The notes below the pieces were generated by a model. That model was not told the DNA's origin, made no database searches, and saw nothing but the letters and a program-made list of their open reading frames with translations. From Pseudomonas berkeleyensis (GTDB lineage Bacteria; Pseudomonadota; Gammaproteobacteria; Pseudomonadales; Pseudomonadaceae), in contig NZ_CP059139.1 in the NCBI RefSeq assembly GCF_014109765.1, forward strand, positions 3,600,001 through 3,664,000: a stretch of 64,000 bases of DNA. Direction: 5' to 3'. Positions within the stretch are counted from its first letter, which is position 1; each line of letters starts with the position of its first letter. Made by a program: the position numbers and the translations under genes. Shown here piece by piece: positions 17,554-26,481 of this stretch.

Positions 17554-19326
17554 ATGCTGCTCAACCGCCCCCTTCTCGCTGCCCTGGTCATGGCTGTGCT
17601 GAACCCTCTTGCCAGTGCGCAGGAGCCTCTGCGCATCCAGAGCCTGCAACGCTGCGGCGATCTGCTCGCCACTGAGCGTCAGGACTGGTGCCTGCAGGTG
17701 AGTGGCCTTGGCGAGAAGCTGCCCAGGTTGCGGCTCGGCGACGATACCCTGCCCGCCTCGGCGGTGAAGCGCAGCGGTGACGGCCTACGCCTGCAGTTGA
17801 ACAGCGACGAACATCGCAGCGCGGCGCTGTGGCTGGAGGACGGCTCACGCTCCAGCAACCCGGTCTGGCTGTCGCGGCATCGCAGCCATGTGCTCGCCGC
17901 CGGCCCGGATGAAGTGGCGAAGAACATGGACGGCCTGACCACCTACGTCGACCTGGTCAGCCTGCTGATCGAGGAAAGCCACGACGGCCTCGACGAGGCC
18001 AAACGCCTGGCGAAGAAATATGACGCCAAGGTAGTCGGCGCCATACCCCCCTTGAACGTCTACCAGCTGCGCCTGCCGGTGAAGAACCTGACCGAGCGCG
18101 ATGCACTGGTGCTGCGCATTGGCAGCGAAACCAGCGTCGACGCCGTGGTGGTGGAAGAAAGCGCGCCGGAGCGCGGTGAAGAAAGCGAAGCCGCGCGCAA
18201 GCCGGCACGCAAACCGGAGAAGAACTCCGAGGAGTGGGCGGCGAATCGCTTCATGGATGCGGTCAACTATTACCAGCGGCGCATACCTGCAGGCGACTCG
18301 CCTATCGAAGCCGAGCCGATCCGCGTCGGCGTGATCGAGCGTAATGTCGATTTCGACGCGCCCGACTTCGCCGACTACCTGGGCGCCTGCCCAGATGGCA
18401 AACCGCGCACCTGCGTCTATGCGCGCGATGCCGACGAGCCGGACAACCATGGCAGCACCGTTGCCGGTATTCTCGCCGCTCACTGGGACAAGGGTGGCAA
18501 CACCGGATTCCTGCGCGGGCTGGACAAGGCCAGCCAGGGCTTCGAGGTGATCGTCGAGCGCAACTCGGACGCCGGCATCACCGCCAATATCGCCGCGTCG
18601 GTCAATCTGGTGGAGGACGGCGTACGCGTACTCAACTGGAGTTGGGGCATTCACCGGGTCGGCACACGCAATGTCGAAGGCGACGAGATCGACTCGCTGG
18701 TGCGCTCCGGCATCGCCATGAGCGGTTACGAAGAACTGCTGGAGGAGTTCTTCCTGTGGTTGCGTGAGGAGCACCCGGACGTGCTGGTGATCAACTCGGC
18801 TGGTAACGGTTCGTCCTACTCCGGCCGGGACGAATACCGCCTGCCCTCCTCCTTCATCACCGAGCAATTGCTGGTGGTCGGCGGACATCAGCGCAACAAG
18901 GAGAAAGAGGTCGAAATCGACGACCCGACCTACGTGGTCAAACGCGACTCGTCGAATGTCGACATGCGCGTCGACATCACCGCAGCGGCCTGCGCGCGTG
19001 CCTCCACTCGCGAGATCGACGCCACCGGCGACGTGCATTGCGGCACCTCCTACGCCACACCGCTGGTGACCGGCGTAGTCGCCGCCATGCTGTCGATCAA
19101 CCCGCGCCTGCAACCGGAACAAGTGCGCATGTTGCTGCGCCGCAGCGCCATGACCATTGGCGGTGATTACGACTTCGAACCGATGGACGCCGAAGACCTG
19201 ACCGCGCCCATCCTGCCGTCGGAACGCAACTACAAGATGAGCGACAAGGACGTGGGCCGCTCGGCGCGGCTGGATATGCAGAAAGCGCTGGATCTGGCGG
19301 TGCAGAGCCGCGACCGGGTGCGCTGA
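17554..19326 (+). CDS. secreted S8 (subtilisin-like) serine protease
   Basis: A 590-residue exported protein: signal peptide MLLNRPLLAALVMAVLNPLASA, an N-terminal propeptide-like or substrate-binding region (to about 255), then a subtilase domain. His299 (DNHGSTVAGIL), the oxyanion-hole Asn418 (INSAGNGS) and Ser499 (GTSYATPLVTG) are intact. At the place of the catalytic Asp the protein reads VGVIERNVDF, aligning Glu262 with the Asp of the usual V-I-D-T-G-V-D. It may still be active with Glu, or be impaired. The ATG at 17554 has TACGGAGG nine bases before it; a TTG at 17533 is rejected because it would overlap this site. Confidence 0.83.
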   Translation: MLLNRPLLAALVMAVLNPLASAQEPLRIQSLQRCGDLLATERQDWCLQVSGLGEKLPRLRLGDDTLPASAVKRSGDGLRLQLNSDEHRSAALWLEDGSRSSNPVWLSRHRSHVLAAGPDEVAKNMDGLTTYVDLVSLLIEESHDGLDEAKRLAKKYDAKVVGAIPPLNVYQLRLPVKNLTERDALVLRIGSETSVDAVVVEESAPERGEESEAARKPARKPEKNSEEWAANRFMDAVNYYQRRIPAGDSPIEAEPIRVGVIERNVDFDAPDFADYLGACPDGKPRTCVYARDADEPDNHGSTVAGILAAHWDKGGNTGFLRGLDKASQGFEVIVERNSDAGITANIAASVNLVEDGVRVLNWSWGIHRVGTRNVEGDEIDSLVRSGIAMSGYEELLEEFFLWLREEHPDVLVINSAGNGSSYSGRDEYRLPSSFITEQLLVVGGHQRNKEKEVEIDDPTYVVKRDSSNVDMRVDITAAACARASTREIDATGDVHCGTSYATPLVTGVVAAMLSINPRLQPEQVRMLLRRSAMTIGGDYDFEPMDAEDLTAPILPSERNYKMSDKDVGRSARLDMQKALDLAVQSRDRVR

Positions 19327-19338
19327 CAGGCAGTCAGG

Positions 19339-19869
19339 TTACTCGCCGGAGACCCGCTCGTAGAGTTCGACCGGTTCGACCTTGCCCTGGCAACCGCACT
19401 CGCTGTGGCCCAGCCCCAGGTGGCGGAAACCGGCCTTGAACAGCACCCGGCCAGACTGCGGATTGCGCGCCAGATGGCTGGCGTGCAAGCGGCGCAGGCG
19501 CAGCTGGCGGAAGGCGAAATCCACCAGCGCACTGCAGGCTTCACTGGCGTAACCACGGCTCCAGTACGGCACGCCGATCCAGTAACCCACCTCGGCTTCA
19601 CCTCGCCTGATGTCCTTGAGCGCCATGCTGCCGACCAGCCTGCCGCTGTCGGACTCGGTGATGATGAAGTGGGCCGCCACGCCACTGGCCCAGTCCTGCG
19701 CACAGCGCTCGATCCACTGCTGCGCCAGCTCGGGTGGATAGGGATGAGGAATGCTGCCGGTGACATCGGCAATGCGAAAATCTCCGGCCAAACGCTGCAC
19801 CTCGGCCGCGTCCTGAGGTTGCGGTGGGCGTAGCGTCAGGCGTTCGGTCTCGATGCGATGCTCATCCAT
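19339..19869 (-). CDS. GNAT family N-acetyltransferase (RimJ/RimL type)
   Basis: A 176-residue acetyltransferase. The opening IETERLTLRPPQPQDA is the RimJ/RimL signature, and the acetyl-CoA-binding region follows as VGYWIGVPYWSRGYASEACSAL, with QNPASGRVLFKAGF-like sequence (ARNPQSGRVLFKAGFRHLG) near the end. The acceptor (ribosomal protein N-terminus, amino acid or toxin) cannot be told. AGGAG lies about seven bases before the ATG. Convergent with the protease gene (12 bp between stops). A cysteine pair (ECGCQGK) near the C-terminus is unusual. Confidence 0.8.
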   Translation of the reverse strand: MDEHRIETERLTLRPPQPQDAAEVQRLAGDFRIADVTGSIPHPYPPELAQQWIERCAQDWASGVAAHFIITESDSGRLVGSMALKDIRRGEAEVGYWIGVPYWSRGYASEACSALVDFAFRQLRLRRLHASHLARNPQSGRVLFKAGFRHLGLGHSECGCQGKVEPVELYERVSGE

Positions 19870-19889
19870 CTGCGTCTCCTGTCAAATCC

Positions 19890-19910
19890 GTAGGGTGCGT
19901 CATACGCACC
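19890..19910. repeat. GTAGGGTGCGT palindromic repeat core
   Basis: A 21-bp copy of the repeat at 6730-6750 with two substitutions that keep its internal palindrome (GGTGCGT..ACGCACC). It stands between a GNAT gene and DUF1285. The outer arms of the longer copy are absent. Confidence 0.6.
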
Positions 19911-19959
19911 TGCGCCTCCCCCCAGGCTCACTCGCGGCAGTGCTGCTGGGCATGGTCGC

Positions 19960-20529
19960 TCAGACTGGCACAGGCCCGATGGGATAGAACTGCCCGCCAC
20001 TCCACACGCCCAACCAGGGTTCTCCGTCGACCTCACGCTCCACCGCCAGTTCCACCAGCTGGTAGAACACGTTGCGATGAATCAATGCTTCGAGGTTACG
20101 CCGCACCAGAATGTACGGCGAGGGCTCGAGTGTCGCAGGATCGATCTCCACACGGATCGGATGCTCGGCACCCGCCACGACTTCGTCCTCGGCATTGGTG
20201 GTGAAACGCAGCACCTGCGCCTCGCCCTCCCCCTCGACCTGCAGAGTCACGGCAACGAAGGGAGCGTCCTCGACCTGGATACCGACCTTCTCCACCGGCG
20301 TGATCAGGAAGTAGTCGTCGCCATCGCGGCGGATGATGGTGGAAAACAGTCGCACCATGGGTTTGCGACCGATGGGCGTACCCAGGTAGTACCAGGTGCC
20401 ATCGCGGGCGATACGCATGTCGATATCGCCACAGAAATCGGGGTTCCACAGGTGCACGGGGGGCAGGCCCTTGCCTTCGCCCTTGGGGATCTGCGCCAGC
20501 AGGTCGCCGGCCTTGCCTGGATCGCTCAT
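19960..20529 (-). CDS. DUF1285 protein
   Basis: A 189-residue soluble protein with a conserved opening ([19 protein letters not shown]) and the pattern [22 protein letters not shown] that define DUF1285. Structures of the family show two beta-rich domains, but no activity is established. I start at the ATG at 20529, which has GAGGAGAG upstream; the open frame continues nine codons further without a good site. Alone on its strand between the repeat-containing gap and the DUF4823 lipoprotein. Confidence 0.78.
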   Translation of the reverse strand: MSDPGKAGDLLAQIPKGEGKGLPPVHLWNPDFCGDIDMRIARDGTWYYLGTPIGRKPMVRLFSTIIRRDGDDYFLITPVEKVGIQVEDAPFVAVTLQVEGEGEAQVLRFTTNAEDEVVAGAEHPIRVEIDPATLEPSPYILVRRNLEALIHRNVFYQLVELAVEREVDGEPWLGVWSGGQFYPIGPVPV

Positions 20530-20615
20530 GCTCTCTCCTCGTCCGTTGCCCGACATAACGGGTCAGACCGACGAGGATACCTTACCCTCGCTGGAGCATC
20601 AGCCGCGGCACCTAG

Positions 20616-21218
20616 TCAGTTCGCCACACCCAGCAGGCTACGCGCGTAGTCACGCAGTGGCGGGCCGATGATGTCCTGCGGCTGTACGTCGTAGAACGTC
20701 AGGAATCCGCCGCGACTGCGAATGCGTGCGGTGTCCACCAGATAGCGAGTGTTGGTTTCGATCAACATCAACTGGATCACCGCACGGTCGGTGCCGAGGC
20801 GATCCACGGCCTCCTGATCTTCCCACTCCTCCATGGTGCCGATGCGGTCGTCGCTATAGGCGAAGCGGGCGTATAACAGATAGTGCGCGCCTGCCGCACG
20901 CGCTTCGGTCATTGCCTCGTCCAGGCCGGCCGGCTGGCGCGCACGACGCACCAGCGGGAAGTATTCAACGAAGCCCTTGAAGGCTTCCTCGGCCACCACA
21001 TTGGGCCGCGGATAGCCGTGCCCCGGCGGCACGAAGTGCCCTTGAGCGATATAGATGAAGGAGTCCTGCTGCAGGCGCCGCGAAGCCATGCGCTCAGTGC
21101 GGCCATGATCGAGAAACCCGGCATCGCGCAGGTGGTATTCGGCGCCACTGGCCATGTCGCTGACCTTCATGCAGCCAGCCAGCCCCAGCAGCGCCACCAA
21201 TAGAAGCAGGTTACGCAT
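20616..21218 (-). CDS. DUF4823 lipoprotein
   Basis: A 200-residue lipoprotein: the signal MRNLLLLVALLGLAGC ends in a lipobox (LAGC, Cys16) for attachment by Lgt and LspA. The residue after Cys is Met-Lys, so an outer-membrane destination under the +2 rule is plausible. The mature part fits DUF4823 (lipoproteins of unknown function in Pseudomonas). AGGAGG lies eight bases before the ATG, a strong site. It ends 86 bp upstream of DUF1285 on the same strand, so the two may be co-transcribed. Confidence 0.72.
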   Translation of the reverse strand: MRNLLLLVALLGLAGCMKVSDMASGAEYHLRDAGFLDHGRTERMASRRLQQDSFIYIAQGHFVPPGHGYPRPNVVAEEAFKGFVEYFPLVRRARQPAGLDEAMTEARAAGAHYLLYARFAYSDDRIGTMEEWEDQEAVDRLGTDRAVIQLMLIETNTRYLVDTARIRSRGGFLTFYDVQPQDIIGPPLRDYARSLLGVAN

Positions 21219-21441
21219 GAATGAATCCTCCTCGTACCGGTGACGGAAAACCGGCGGATAAGGAGGGAATGCAGGTTCTGCGCCAGCCTCCCGATCAAGG
21301 CGGACTCGCTCGCGGATATCCCGCCCGGCGCGCCGTTCGAATTAACAGAACAAAACAGCGAAGAGCTGGCGATTGTTCACCACTCGCCGGCGAAACTAGG
21401 ATGGAACCCTCCCCCCAATCACCTTCGGATGACCGCCCCTC

Positions 21442-22500
21442 ATGCGCAGAAGTGTCTCACATCACCTGATGAAGTTTGCCGTTCAAGCGCTGGGGGCACT
21501 GCCTGCCTCGATTCAGCAACGGATAGGCGCGGGTCGCCTGGATCTTCCCGGCCACAGGCTTTGTCCGGAGGTGTCGATGTTCCTGCGCCTGATGGGCGAC
21601 ATAGAAGCCGCCAGCCCACAGAACCGTCCCATTGCCCAAGTACGAGCGCAGACCGATCTCGACGCCTGGACGTTCGGCGGCCCGGAGATTGCGCTACACA
21701 GTGTCAGTGACCTGCGCATACCGAGCAGGGCTGAGGAAATCCCGGCGCGGTATTACCTGGGAACCCCAACATCCAGTGGAATCCTGATCTACTTCCATGG
21801 CGGAGCCTGGGTTTCAGGCGGCCTGGACAGCTGCGACTCCATCTGCCGATTCATCGCCAGACACGCCGACATTCGCGTGCTCTCGGTCGACTATCGGCTC
21901 GCCCCCGAACATGCCTACCCGGCGGCACTGGACGATGCGCTGGCTGCCTATCGATTCGCGCTGTCGCTGCCAGGCAGCGAAGCCTGCTTCGTCGCGATCG
22001 GCGGCGACAGTGCCGGCGGCAATATCGCCGCTTCCCTCTGCCAGCGACTGACGACCTCGAACCTGCCGATGCCGCACTTTCAGCTGCTGTTCTATCCGGT
22101 CATGGACGTACTGAACAAATCCGAGTCGTACCGCCTTTTCAGCAGCGGCTACGTGCTCAGTGAAGCGCAGATGGACTGGGCCAAAGCGCTCTATGCGCCG
22201 CAGGGCAATTACGCCGATCCCGCTCTTTCGCCGCTGCTCGCCACCTCGCTGCAAGGCCTGCCACCCGCCTATGTCGCGACCGCAGAGTTCGATGTGCTAC
22301 GCGACGAAGGCGAACGCTATGCCACACGACTCAAGGCCTGCGCTCCAGCCACACAACGGCGTCGAGCGCCTGGGTTGATCCACGGTTTCGCCAACATGAT
22401 GGGCGTGAGCCGCAGCGCGCGCGAGGAGATGCACCTGGCAGTGGCAGCGCTCACAACCGCCCGGGCGAATGGCCGCACGCTCGAAGACACCAGCGCCTGA
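21442..22500 (+). CDS. HSL-type alpha/beta hydrolase (esterase/lipase)
   Basis: A 352-residue member of the hormone-sensitive-lipase family (esterase family IV). The oxyanion-hole motif HGGAWVSGG and the nucleophile elbow GGDSAGGN are present; the acid is the Asp in AEFDVLRDEG and the base the His in LIHGFANM. No signal peptide is convincing. Start taken at the ATG at 21442; MKFAVQ at 21469 is an alternative, as neither has a strong ribosome site. The gene is isolated, with a shared terminator against the convergent MFS gene. Confidence 0.85.
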   Translation: MRRSVSHHLMKFAVQALGALPASIQQRIGAGRLDLPGHRLCPEVSMFLRLMGDIEAASPQNRPIAQVRAQTDLDAWTFGGPEIALHSVSDLRIPSRAEEIPARYYLGTPTSSGILIYFHGGAWVSGGLDSCDSICRFIARHADIRVLSVDYRLAPEHAYPAALDDALAAYRFALSLPGSEACFVAIGGDSAGGNIAASLCQRLTTSNLPMPHFQLLFYPVMDVLNKSESYRLFSSGYVLSEAQMDWAKALYAPQGNYADPALSPLLATSLQGLPPAYVATAEFDVLRDEGERYATRLKACAPATQRRRAPGLIHGFANMMGVSRSAREEMHLAVAALTTARANGRTLEDTSA

Positions 22501-22546
22501 CTGCATTGGGCGTGACACGACACAAACCCTGACAGCCGCCCACGAA

Positions 22547-22586
22547 AAACGCCGCGATCCTCGAAGAGAGTCGCGGCGTTTCTTTT
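22547..22586. terminator. bidirectional terminator between hydrolase and MFS genes
   Basis: AAACGCCGCGA (22547-22557) pairs with TCGCGGCGTTT (22571-22581), followed by TTTCTTTT on the plus strand and with a matching A-rich lead for the minus strand. It serves both convergent genes. Confidence 0.88.
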
Positions 22587-22604
22587 AGCTACACGAGTAC
22601 AGCC

Positions 22605-23882
22605 TCACGGCACACTCTTGATCTTGAACACCAGCAAACCGCCGAGTATCCCGACCAACCCCGAGAAGGCGTACAAGGCGTGATAGCCGCCCAGCTGGGT
22701 GATCAGCAGCGCACAGATAATCGGCGCCAAGATCTGCGGCCCGACGATGGCGATGTTGATCACACCCAGATCCTTGGCATGGTCGGACGAGCTGGGCAGC
22801 ACCTGGCTGATCAGCGCCTGATCCACCGCGACATAGGCGCCATAGCCCAGCCCCAGCACGGCCGAAGACAGCATCGCCAGCGGCCAGCTCTGCCAGAACG
22901 CCAGGAGCAGCGACGCGCAACCCATCACCAGCCCAGCGAGTACCACGATGATCCGCCGACGCCCGGTGCGGTCGGAAATGATCGCGCTGACGAAGGCCGA
23001 CAACACCACCGCCGTCGTGTAGATCAGTACCAGAATCAGCAAGCCGTCCTCGGCGCGCTCACCGGGGAACAGCTTCTCGTACTGCAGCCCGTCGCGCAGG
23101 AAGTAGAGAAAGAACATGGTGCCGGTCGCACTGCTCAACCCCACCAGAAAACGCGTCGACCAGGCCCAGGCGAAATCGGGGTGCTTCTTCGGGCTGATCC
23201 AGAAGCTTTTCAGCAATCCGGAAAAGCTGAAGGGTGGCAGCGATGCCTTGGTAATCGACTGGTCGCGAGTCGCCAGGATGAAAGGCGTGGAAAACAGTAC
23301 GAAGCCCACCGCCACCAGCAGGTAACCGCTGGCGATGCCCGAGGTGAATACGGTCGTCAGCATCGCGCCGATCACCACGGCCATGGACAGCGTCACGCCG
23401 TTCCAGGCACTGACGGTCGCGCGCTGCTGCAGCGGCACACGATCCGGCACGGCAGCGGTCACCGAGCACAGCACCGCGCTCGTACCCAGTTGCACCACGC
23501 CCCACCACAACAGGACGCCAGGAAGACTGGTCTGCTGACCGAGCATCACCAGCGCCAGCGCGCCCAGCACGATGCCGGCCAGGTTCCAGGGGTGGCGCCG
23601 TCCCAGCCGGAGCGTCGTCCGGTCAGACATGGCGCCGATCAGCGGCTGCGCCAGCAGCGCCACCGCCGAGCCCAACCCCATCACCATGCCCAGCGCGGCC
23701 TCCTTGCCCAGTGGAGCGATCAACTCCATCTGCTGGGCGAGCAGCACCTGAATGGGGGCGAATACGGACAGCCATACCCCCAGCAAGGACAGCGCCATGG
23801 TGCCGATGAAAATACCGTTGACCCGGGTTTGCGGCAGCGTATGCGCCGCGCCGGTATCCAGCTCCGACTGCCTGATGTTCAT
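22605..23882 (-). CDS. MFS transporter
   Basis: A 425-residue, 12-helix major facilitator protein. Between helices 2 and 3 it reads MSDRTTLRLGRRHPW, a loop resembling glycoside-type (GPH/sucrose-like) and related MFS members; the equivalent loop in the second half is SDRTGRRR. The substrate is unknown. The start at 23882 gives MNIRQSELDTG and has AGGTGGAG upstream; the open frame runs far further but overlaps the argE-like gene out of frame. It follows that gene by 53 bp and is presumably co-transcribed, suggesting that it imports the substrate of the deacylase, or exports a product. Confidence 0.83.
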   Translation of the reverse strand: MNIRQSELDTGAAHTLPQTRVNGIFIGTMALSLLGVWLSVFAPIQVLLAQQMELIAPLGKEAALGMVMGLGSAVALLAQPLIGAMSDRTTLRLGRRHPWNLAGIVLGALALVMLGQQTSLPGVLLWWGVVQLGTSAVLCSVTAAVPDRVPLQQRATVSAWNGVTLSMAVVIGAMLTTVFTSGIASGYLLVAVGFVLFSTPFILATRDQSITKASLPPFSFSGLLKSFWISPKKHPDFAWAWSTRFLVGLSSATGTMFFLYFLRDGLQYEKLFPGERAEDGLLILVLIYTTAVVLSAFVSAIISDRTGRRRIIVVLAGLVMGCASLLLAFWQSWPLAMLSSAVLGLGYGAYVAVDQALISQVLPSSSDHAKDLGVINIAIVGPQILAPIICALLITQLGGYHALYAFSGLVGILGGLLVFKIKSVP

Positions 23883-23935
23883 GCTCGACTCCACCTGTTG
23901 TGTTTGTTTTCTGGAATGCAGCGGCAGCCCTGGGC

Positions 23936-25111
23936 CTAGAGGCTCTGGCTGGCGATCAACTGACGCAGGAAGCGCTCGCACTCGGCCAGTTGCTCGAGCG
24001 CGACGTACTCGTCGGCCTTGTGGGCCTGGGCGATATGGCCGGGGCCGCAGACGATGGTCGGCACCCCGACCTCCTGGAACAATCCGGCCTCGGTGGCGTA
24101 GGAAACCTGGCGCGTGGCGCTGTCCTGACGCAGCCCGGCGATCAGGGCGCAGAGCGCGGCCTTCTCGCCGCTGTCCAGCGCCGGGGCACGGGAAATGGTC
24201 TCGAACGAGATCCCCGCTCCCTCGATGCGAGCCTGCATCTCGGGTTGCAGCACCTGCTTCGCGTACTGCTCGATGCGCTCGAAAATGGCGTCCGGGTTGA
24301 TACCTGGCAGGTTGCGAAACTCGAACTGGAATTCGCAGTGCTCGGGAATGGTATTGATGGCGATGCCGCCCTGGATGGTGCCGGTCTGCGCCGTGCTGTA
24401 GGGCACATCGAAGCCATTGTCGAAGGGGCCCTCGGCCGCCGACTGACGCGCCAGATCGCTGATGAAGGTGATCAGCCGGGCCGCGTACTCGATGGCATTG
24501 ATGCCCTGCGGTTGCAGGGACGAATGCGCCGCATGGCCACGCACGCAACAGCGATAGGCGTTGATGCCCTTATGCGCCACGACGATGCCCATGCCGGTCG
24601 GCTCGCCCACCACGCAACCCTTGGGTGCCACCCCCCTCGCCACCAGATCACGCACCATCGACGGCGCACCGGCACAGCCGATTTCTTCATCGTAGGACAG
24701 CGCGAAATGCAGCGGCGCCGACAGCTTCGACGCCAGCATCACCGGCAACATTTCCAGCGCCACACCGATGAAGCCCTTCATGTCGCAGGCGCCACGGCCA
24801 TACAACTTGCCGTCACGTACGGCAGGCACGAAGGGATCGGACGTCCAGTTCTGCCCCTTCACCGGCACGACATCGGTATGGCCGGAAAGCACTAGTCCGC
24901 CGGTCACGCTGCCGTCATGCGCCGGCACCGTGGAAAACAGGTTGGCCTTGCGTCTGTCCTCGTCATAGGTCAGCACACTGTCGATGCCATGGGCCGAGAA
25001 ATAGCCACGCACCTCCTCGATCAGGTGCAGATTCGACAAGGCACTGGTGGTGTCCAGGCGGATCAGTCGCTCGACCCAGGGGTATGCAGTGAGAAAGGTT
25101 TCGGATGGCAT
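23936..25111 (-). CDS. M20 deacylase, acetylornithine deacetylase (ArgE) type
   Basis: A 391-residue zinc-dependent amidohydrolase of the M20/ArgE family. Metal and catalytic residues: His78 and Asp80 (SGHTDVVPVKG), bridging Asp110 (GRGACDMKG), the Glu-Glu pair in SYDEEIGCAG, and the C-terminal His in GPGHIAQAHKADE. Pseudomonas has other arginine-synthesis routes and this copy sits in a catabolic neighbourhood with an MFS gene and a divergent LysR, so the natural substrate may be another N-acyl amino acid. AAGGG precedes the ATG by seven bases; longer upstream frame rejected. Confidence 0.85.
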   Translation of the reverse strand: MPSETFLTAYPWVERLIRLDTTSALSNLHLIEEVRGYFSAHGIDSVLTYDEDRRKANLFSTVPAHDGSVTGGLVLSGHTDVVPVKGQNWTSDPFVPAVRDGKLYGRGACDMKGFIGVALEMLPVMLASKLSAPLHFALSYDEEIGCAGAPSMVRDLVARGVAPKGCVVGEPTGMGIVVAHKGINAYRCCVRGHAAHSSLQPQGINAIEYAARLITFISDLARQSAAEGPFDNGFDVPYSTAQTGTIQGGIAINTIPEHCEFQFEFRNLPGINPDAIFERIEQYAKQVLQPEMQARIEGAGISFETISRAPALDSGEKAALCALIAGLRQDSATRQVSYATEAGLFQEVGVPTIVCGPGHIAQAHKADEYVALEQLAECERFLRQLIASQSL

Positions 25112-25490
25112 TTCAAGGCCCTTCAGGCAGATGGAGTCGGCCGCACCGTCAACACGCGCAGGGCGTGACGGCAAGCGGACTACGGCGGTTTTCTTGTAAG
25201 GCGGATGGACGTGGCAGCCGACGGCTCGTCGGCGCCGGGTGCAGGGCGCGCTGCTCTGCTGAACGAACGGCCTCGGCACGGAACGCCACGGACGCGTTCG
25301 GGCCAGCCCGTTGAAGTTCTTCTCTGGCGCGATGAGAAACGCTCGGTCGCATGCTGAGCAGCCCAAAAGAGTGAGCGGAATTTGTGTTGTCCGCTGGAGT
25401 GGGGCTGATGCTAGGATCGAGAAAGAGTGACTTCAATCAACAGAATTTCACTTTTTGTTCTCTTAATTCGAACACCGCAGAGGTGATCCG
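25112..25490. other. 379-bp divergent intergenic region (argE-like / lysR)
   Basis: No credible gene. The lysR-proximal 80 bp (about 25420-25480) is AT-rich and contains GAATTTCACTTTTTGTTC-like sequence with GAA..TTC symmetry, a plausible LysR/promoter area. The rest is GC-rich with no clear structure; short frames here have no family resemblance. A LysR-type regulator commonly controls a divergent operon, so the argE-MFS pair is the expected target. Confidence 0.45.
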
Positions 25491-26402
25491 ATGTCCAGTT
25501 CGCTGAATCTTTCCCGCATCGCGTACTTCTACGAAGCGGCTCGCCTGGGCAGCATCCGTGCAGCCGCCGACCTGCTCAACGTAGCGCCATCAGCCGTCAC
25601 CCGGCAGGTTCAGTTACTCGAGGCCGAGCTGGGCACGGCGCTGCTGGAACGCCGCGGTCGCGGCGTCGCCGTGACGGACGCCGGGCTGCAGGTGCTGGAG
25701 TTCCACCGTGAACAGGAGGCCCACGTCGCGGACTTGCAGGCTCGGCTGCAATCGCTGCGCGAAATGCGCTCGGGCCGCGTCAGCGTGGTGCTGGGTGAAG
25801 GCTTCATCAACGACATCCTGGCCGGCCCACTCGGCCGATTCTGCCGTGAGCACCCGGGGATCAAGCTGAGCCTGGACTCGGCAGGCACCAACGAGGTGAT
25901 CCGCAAGGTGCTCGAAGACGAGGCGGAAATCGGCCTGGTCTATAACCCGCCCAGCCACCCCAAGCTGGTTTCACGCTCCGTGCGCAAGCAACCGATGAAG
26001 GTCATCTTCGGCGCGGACTCTCCGCTGCGCGGCTCGGAAACGCCGCTCAAGGCCAGGGATCTGCTGAACTACCCGCTGGCCGTCACCTACCCCACCCATG
26101 GCGTGCGCCAGTTGCTGGATGTACTGGAATTCGCCGAGAAGGTGCGCTTCGATCCGGTGATGACCACCAACTCCATCGCCACCCTGAAACAGTTCGCCAA
26201 ATCGGGATTGGGCATCGCCTTTCTTCCCGCGTTCGCCATCGATAGCGAGTTGAAATCCAGCGAGATTTTCTGCCGCGATATCGATCATCCGCTGTTCCTG
26301 GAAGCCGAGGCTCACCTGATAACGCGTGCCGGCCGACGTCTGTCCATGGCCTCCAGCCGGATGCTTCAGGTACTTACGAGCCAGATGCAAGCCTTCCGAT
26401 AA
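25491..26402 (+). CDS. LysR-family transcriptional regulator
   Basis: A 303-residue regulator. The N-terminal winged helix-turn-helix is typical (RIAYFYEAARLGSIRAAADLLNVAPSAVTRQVQLLEAELG, residues about 6-46), followed by a linker helix and a periplasmic-binding-protein-like effector domain (about 90-295). AGAGGTG lies before the ATG. It is divergent from argE-MFS and directly upstream of the TetR-type promoter of the amidohydrolase operon; the divergent pair is the more likely target. The inducer is unknown. Confidence 0.88.
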   Translation: MSSSLNLSRIAYFYEAARLGSIRAAADLLNVAPSAVTRQVQLLEAELGTALLERRGRGVAVTDAGLQVLEFHREQEAHVADLQARLQSLREMRSGRVSVVLGEGFINDILAGPLGRFCREHPGIKLSLDSAGTNEVIRKVLEDEAEIGLVYNPPSHPKLVSRSVRKQPMKVIFGADSPLRGSETPLKARDLLNYPLAVTYPTHGVRQLLDVLEFAEKVRFDPVMTTNSIATLKQFAKSGLGIAFLPAFAIDSELKSSEIFCRDIDHPLFLEAEAHLITRAGRRLSMASSRMLQVLTSQMQAFR

Positions 26403-26419
26403 GCCACCACCCGGTGTAT

Positions 26420-26447
26420 TGACAGGTATTGCTTCGCCTGTATTCTG
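26420..26447 (+). promoter_or_regulatory. sigma-70 promoter of the amidohydrolase operon
   Basis: TTGACA (26420-26425), 16-bp spacer, TATTCT (26442-26447). Transcription would start within or just after the 18-bp motif at 26450-26467, so a bound repressor would block it. The layout matches that in front of the DUF1302 gene. Confidence 0.7.
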
Positions 26448-26449
26448 AT

Positions 26450-26467
26450 GTCAGTTGTAGTCAAATT
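26450..26467 (+). promoter_or_regulatory. putative TetR operator, site A
   Basis: TGTCAGTTGTAGTCAAAT, one of three related 18-mers (others at 30387-30404 and 30533-30550) sharing T.TCA..TGT.GTCA.AT. It begins two bases after the -10 box of the amidohydrolase promoter. Assignment to the adjacent TetR is inference from distribution: all three sites flank the genes around tetR. Confidence 0.65.
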
Positions 26468-26481
26468 ACAGGACAAGAACA

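Noticed and set aside
17845..19122. Open frame opposite the S8 protease gene
   Set aside because: Shadow frame without domain features; the sense gene has protease motifs in order.
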